Shown here: piece after piece, positions 60,470-64,000 of the stretch | Numbering within the stretch: the first letter of the stretch is position 1 | Layout of the letters: each line of letters begins with the position of its first letter | Assembly: GCF_003063435.1 (NCBI RefSeq) | Contig: NZ_NESL01000001.1 | Span: 868,001 to 932,000 of the forward strand | Length of the DNA stretch: 64,000 bases | Source: Limnohabitans sp. 2KL-1 | Lineage (GTDB): Bacteria > Pseudomonadota > Gammaproteobacteria > Burkholderiales > Burkholderiaceae_C | Reading direction: 5' to 3' | The notes under the pieces: model-generated | What the model was told of the DNA's origin: nothing | Databases searched by the model: none | The model's input: the letters and a program-made list of their open reading frames with translations, nothing else | Position numbers and translations under genes: made by a program

Positions 60470-61546
60470 ATGCGTTTCATCTTCAAAACCGACTACAACC
60501 AGGACATCAAGCTGGCCAAGCACGGCGGCCATGTGTTCTGGTACAGCCTGCTGGGCTTGTTTCTCGTGACCGCGCCTTGGGTGGTGCCTGAATACTGGTT
60601 GGCCCAGCTGACCTTTGTCTTGATCTATGCCGTGGTGGGCCTGGGCCTGATGCTGCTGGCGGGCTTCACGGGTTTGTTCTCGCTGGGGCATGCCGCCTTC
60701 CTGGGCGTGGGGGCCTACACCCAGGCCGTCATGGTCAATGCCGGTGTGCCGTTCCCGCTGGCGCTGGTGTGCGCGGGTTTGTTCTCGGCCATCGCAGGCG
60801 TCATCGTGGGCCTGCCTGCGCTGCGCGTCAAAGGCATTTACCTGGGCATGGCCACACTGGCCTTTGGCTTCATTGTGGAGGAAGGCATGGCCCGCTGGGA
60901 AAGCGTCACGGGCGGTAATGCGGGCCTGACGGTGGGTTATCCTGCCATTGGCAGCTGGACGCTGGACAGCACCGAGTCGTTTTATTTCCTGTGCTTGGTC
61001 GTGGCGGTCGGTGCCACGCTGGCCATCGTGAACCTGCTGCGTTCGTCCACGGGCCGCGCTTTTGTGGCCATCCGCGACTCCGAAATTTCGGCGCAAAGCA
61101 TGGGCATCCACCTGGCGCGTTACAAGACCTTGTCCTTCGCCTTGTCGGCTGCACTGGCGGGCATTGGCGGCGCTTTGTACGCGCACAAGATCCAGTTCCT
61201 CTCGCCCGAACAGTTCAGCATCATCCAGTCAATTGACCTCTTGCTCATGGTGGTGATCGGCGGCCTGGGCTCGATCCACGGGGCTTTCCTGGGTGCGATT
61301 TTCCTCATCGTCATGCCGCAGCTGATCTCTTTGGGCAAGGACTTTTTACCGGCTGCCATTGGTGGCGCTGCCGGACTGCAGGGCACGGTGTACGGCATGG
61401 TGCTGATCGCCTTTGTGTTGTTTGAGCCCATGGGTCTGTATGGCCGCTGGCTCAAGGTGCGCACCTGGTTCCAGCTGTTCCCGTTTTACCGCCGTGGCCT
61501 GTTCAAGCGCCAGAAATCGTTCCAGAAATCGGACCGCCTGAAATGA
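60470..61546 (+). CDS. livM: branched-chain amino acid-type ABC permease LivM
   Basis: The 358-residue second permease subunit starts 9 bp after livH. Typical LivM blocks are LMLLAGFTGLFSLGHAAFLG near residue 62, SLGHAAF itself, and GGLGSIHGAFLGA near residue 264. About nine transmembrane segments are visible, with a basic cytoplasmic tail. Its stop overlaps the livG ATG by 4 bp. Confidence 0.9.
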   Translation: MRFIFKTDYNQDIKLAKHGGHVFWYSLLGLFLVTAPWVVPEYWLAQLTFVLIYAVVGLGLMLLAGFTGLFSLGHAAFLGVGAYTQAVMVNAGVPFPLALVCAGLFSAIAGVIVGLPALRVKGIYLGMATLAFGFIVEEGMARWESVTGGNAGLTVGYPAIGSWTLDSTESFYFLCLVVAVGATLAIVNLLRSSTGRAFVAIRDSEISAQSMGIHLARYKTLSFALSAALAGIGGALYAHKIQFLSPEQFSIIQSIDLLLMVVIGGLGSIHGAFLGAIFLIVMPQLISLGKDFLPAAIGGAAGLQGTVYGMVLIAFVLFEPMGLYGRWLKVRTWFQLFPFYRRGLFKRQKSFQKSDRLK

Positions 61547-62376
61547 ACGCAGACATTCTTTTATCCGCTCAAGACCTGAGCGTGCGCTTTGGCGGCGTCT
61601 TGGCCGTGAACAAGGTCAGCTTCGACGTCAAGCGCGGCGAAGTCTTCACCCTGATCGGCCCCAACGGCGCGGGCAAGACCACCGTGTTCAATCTGATCAG
61701 TCGCATTTACACCCCCACCACGGGCGTGATCGACTACGCCGGGCCACAAGGCACCTTGCGCCTGACCGAGCAGCCGCCGCACCAGATCGCGGGGTTGGGC
61801 ATTGCCCGCACGTTTCAGAACATCGAGTTGTTCGAGCACGCCACCGTGCTGCAAAACCTGTTGATCGGCCGCCACACGCACCGCAAAACAGGGTTGTGGA
61901 GTGAGATGTTTTTCTCGTCCAAAACCCGTGCGGCCGAGATCGAAGCGCGTGAAAAAGTGGAAGAGGTCATCGACTTTCTGGACCTGCAACACCACCGCGA
62001 CTCGATGGTCGCAGGCCTGCCCTACGGTGTGCGCAAGGTGGTCGAGCTGGCGCGTGCCTTGTGCACCGAGCCGAAACTGCTGCTGCTCGACGAGCCGTCG
62101 TCGGGCCTGAACGTCGAGGAAACCGAAGACATGGCCTTCTGGATCTCGGACATCAAGAATGAATTGGGCATCACCGTGCTCATGGTCGAGCACGACATGA
62201 GCCTGGTCTCCAAAGTGTCCGACCGCGTGCTGGCCATGAGCCAGGGTGAAGAGCTCGCCACCGGCACGCCCAGTCAGGTGCAAAGCGACCCGGCCGTCAT
62301 CGAGGCCTATCTGGGCACGGTGGACGATGTGTCCAGCCTGCGCCGCGAAAACTACAGACCAGGAGGTGCCGCATGA
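61543..62376 (+). CDS. livG: branched-chain amino acid-type ABC ATPase LivG
   Basis: This 277-residue ATPase has Walker [11 protein letters not shown] near residue 40, signature region [15 protein letters not shown] (LSxG altered to PYG, as usual in LivG), Walker [13 protein letters not shown] near residue 182 and H-loop EHDM. The insert [18 protein letters not shown] near residue 128 is standard. It is coupled to livM and livF by 4-bp overlaps on both sides. Confidence 0.92.
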   Translation: MNADILLSAQDLSVRFGGVLAVNKVSFDVKRGEVFTLIGPNGAGKTTVFNLISRIYTPTTGVIDYAGPQGTLRLTEQPPHQIAGLGIARTFQNIELFEHATVLQNLLIGRHTHRKTGLWSEMFFSSKTRAAEIEAREKVEEVIDFLDLQHHRDSMVAGLPYGVRKVVELARALCTEPKLLLLDEPSSGLNVEETEDMAFWISDIKNELGITVLMVEHDMSLVSKVSDRVLAMSQGEELATGTPSQVQSDPAVIEAYLGTVDDVSSLRRENYRPGGAA

Positions 62377-63191
62377 GCGCAGCGACCCCAAGCCTGAACA
62401 CGGTGGCTGAGCCTGTGGCCGACAACGTGATGCTCAAGCTGCTCAACGTGGAGAGCGCCTACGGCCCGATCAAGGCGATTCGAGGCGTGAGCCTGCAGGT
62501 GCGCCGGGGCGAGATCGCCACCGTGCTCGGCTCCAACGGCGCGGGCAAGACCACCATTCTCAAAACCATCAGCGGCATCATCGACCCGCGCAAGGGCTCG
62601 ATCGAGTTCAAGGGCCAAAGCATCACCGCACAAGACCCGGCCATCATCGTGCAGCGTGGTTTGATGCATGTGCCCGAAGGGCGCGAGGTGTTCCCGCTGC
62701 TGTCGATTCGCGACAACCTGCTCATGGGCGCCTTTACCCGCAAGGATCGCGACGGCGTGGCCCGTGACATGGAGGCGGTGTTCAACTACTTCCCCATCCT
62801 GCACGAGCGGGCGGCGCAAGACGCGGGCTTGCTCTCGGGCGGGCAGCAGCAGATGTTGGCCATCAGCCGCGCCCTCATGGCCAACCCGGACCTGATCTTG
62901 CTGGACGAACCCAGCCTAGGTCTTTCTCCGAAGTTGACCAAAGAGATTTTTGAAATTGTGGTGCGCATCAACCGCGAGCGCGGCACCACCATCTTGCTGG
63001 TCGAGCAAAACGCCAACATGGCGCTGAACGCCTCGGACTACGGTTATGTGCTGGAGAACGGCCGCATCGTCATGGAAGACAGCTGCGCCCGTTTGCGTGA
63101 AAAGGACGACATCAAGGAGTTTTACTTGGGCATGAAGGAAGAAGGCGTGCGAGCCGACCGCCGCTGGAAAAAGAAGAAAACCTGGAGATAA
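62373..63191 (+). CDS. livF: branched-chain amino acid-type ABC ATPase LivF
   Basis: This 272-residue second ATPase has Walker A GSNGAGKTTI near residue 51, signature LSGGQQQMLAISRAL near residue 152, and Walker B LILLDEPSLGLSP. A basic tail (RRWKKKKTWR) is longer than in typical LivF. The first 20 residues before the conserved LKLLNVESAYGPIKA are weakly conserved, so translation could begin at the internal Met20. It overlaps livG by 4 bp. Confidence 0.9.
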   Translation: MSAATPSLNTVAEPVADNVMLKLLNVESAYGPIKAIRGVSLQVRRGEIATVLGSNGAGKTTILKTISGIIDPRKGSIEFKGQSITAQDPAIIVQRGLMHVPEGREVFPLLSIRDNLLMGAFTRKDRDGVARDMEAVFNYFPILHERAAQDAGLLSGGQQQMLAISRALMANPDLILLDEPSLGLSPKLTKEIFEIVVRINRERGTTILLVEQNANMALNASDYGYVLENGRIVMEDSCARLREKDDIKEFYLGMKEEGVRADRRWKKKKTWR

Positions 63192-63194
63192 GAC

Positions 63195-64000
63195 ATGAGC
63201 CAACTCTGGGACACCTCCGGCATCACGCCGCAAAAAAACATCGTCATGGCGGGCGAGACCATCCCCGCCATTTTCTGGAACGCGGTGGCCGCACGCGGCC
63301 CGAATGTCTGGATGCGCCAGAAGGACCTGGGCATCTGGCGCAGCTGGACCTGGAACGAGACCGCGCAAGCCGTGCGAGAGATCGGCCACGGCCTGATGGC
63401 GCTGGGTTTTGAGGCGCGGCACACCGCCTCCATCCTGTCCAACACCAACATCGAATGGGTGCTGTGTGACTTGGCCACCCTCAGCTCGGGCGGCGTGTCC
63501 AACGGCATCTACCCGACCGACGCGGCCGAGCAGGTGCACTACCTGTGTGAAGACTCGGGCACCCGCGTGCTGTTTGTCGAAGACGACGAGCAGCTCGACA
63601 AGGCCCTGGCCGTGCGCGACACCTTGCCCTTGTTGCAAAAGATCGTGGTGTTCGACATGGACGGCCTGCGCGACTTCCATGACCCGATGGTCATCAGCCT
63701 CAAACAGCTGCAAGCCCTGGGCCGTGAACACGCCCAGCAACACCCCGACATGCTCATGCAGCGCAGCGCGGCGTGCCAACCGGAAGACCTGGCCATCTTG
63801 GTCTACACCTCGGGCACCACCGGCAAACCCAAAGGTGGCATGCACAGCCACCACGGCTTGGTCTACACCGTGCGGGGCTACAACACCCTGATTGCACGGG
63901 ACGAGCGTGACGAGTGCATGTGCTTCTTGCCGCTGTGTCACATCGCCGAGCGCATGGGCGGCGAGTATTTCTCGATGTACACCGGGGCCAAACTCAACTT
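63195..64000 (+). CDS. long-chain acyl-CoA synthetase (AMP-forming), 3' truncated
   Basis: The first 268 codons of an ANL-superfamily CoA ligase are visible. The P-loop-like AMP-binding motif YTSGTTGKPKGGM is near residue 206 and CFLPLCHIAERMGGE near residue 245. The ATG at 63195 follows livF by 3 bp, with GGAG upstream. It would activate the imported carboxylate to its CoA thioester. Together with the liv genes, thiolase and AtuA-like pair it points to catabolism of a branched or terpenoid acid. The gene runs off the end of the window. Confidence 0.9.
   Translation, partial: MSQLWDTSGITPQKNIVMAGETIPAIFWNAVAARGPNVWMRQKDLGIWRSWTWNETAQAVREIGHGLMALGFEARHTASILSNTNIEWVLCDLATLSSGGVSNGIYPTDAAEQVHYLCEDSGTRVLFVEDDEQLDKALAVRDTLPLLQKIVVFDMDGLRDFHDPMVISLKQLQALGREHAQQHPDMLMQRSAACQPEDLAILVYTSGTTGKPKGGMHSHHGLVYTVRGYNTLIARDERDECMCFLPLCHIAERMGGEYFSMYTGAKLN

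Overview
The window is a gene-dense, GC-rich stretch of a betaproteobacterial chromosome. Its housekeeping blocks (yqgE-ruvX-pyrR-pyrB-inactive pyrC', a liv transporter with a CoA ligase, tamAB) and its chemotrophic Sox genes look like Burkholderiales, probably a Comamonadaceae relative of Limnohabitans or Rhodoferax. That placement is inference from gene content and protein style, not from a marker gene.

Layout. 1-4.6 kb: pyrimidine operon (truncated yqgE, ruvX, pyrR, pyrB, a dihydroorotase homologue without its metal histidines) and an acyltransferase. 4.7-9.5 kb: divergent iron ABC transporter genes, an acetyl-CoA hydrolase/CoA-transferase and tRNA-Lys. 9.6-41.3 kb: a large sulfur-oxidation island. 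41.3-45.7 kb: a frameshifted cyanophycinase-like gene, tRNA-Arg, a hybrid histidine kinase and a RodZ-like protein. 46.0-54.6 kb: a minus-strand run of MoxR ATPase, small membrane protein, acetyltransferase, CoxE-like VWA protein, TamA and TamB. 54.7-64 kb: cytochrome c4, a DUF1841-like protein, a nested inverted-repeat element, a thiolase, an AtuA-like pair, a branched-chain amino acid type ABC transporter and the start of an acyl-CoA synthetase.

How the sulfur island works as a unit. Thiosulfate is oxidised in the periplasm by SoxXA, SoxYZ, SoxB and SoxCD (33.5-40.2 kb). Sulfide is handled by flavocytochrome c (fccAB) and a sulfide:quinone oxidoreductase. Persulfide is handled by an ETHE1-like dioxygenase, three rhodaneses, a DsrE-like protein and an OsmC protein. 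Two YeeE/YedE transporters probably import thiosulfate, and several small c-type cytochromes carry electrons. Control looks layered: two near-identical SoxR/BigR-type ArsR repressors, a third YgaV-like ArsR, a CsoR-family sensor with cysteine in the usual histidine position, and a Crp/Fnr protein with an FNR-type recognition helix but only three of FNR's four cluster cysteines. I find a recurring operator-like pattern (WTAT-N12-ATAW) and perfect FNR-type boxes in front of sulfur genes.

The most novel-looking unit is at 23.3-30.1 kb. A YgaV-like ArsR is divergent from an adaptor-RND-DUF2892-TolC-rhodanese operon. The two halves of E. coli YgaP (rhodanese and DUF2892) appear here as separate genes built into a tripartite efflux operon, which suggests a sulfur-linked exporter.
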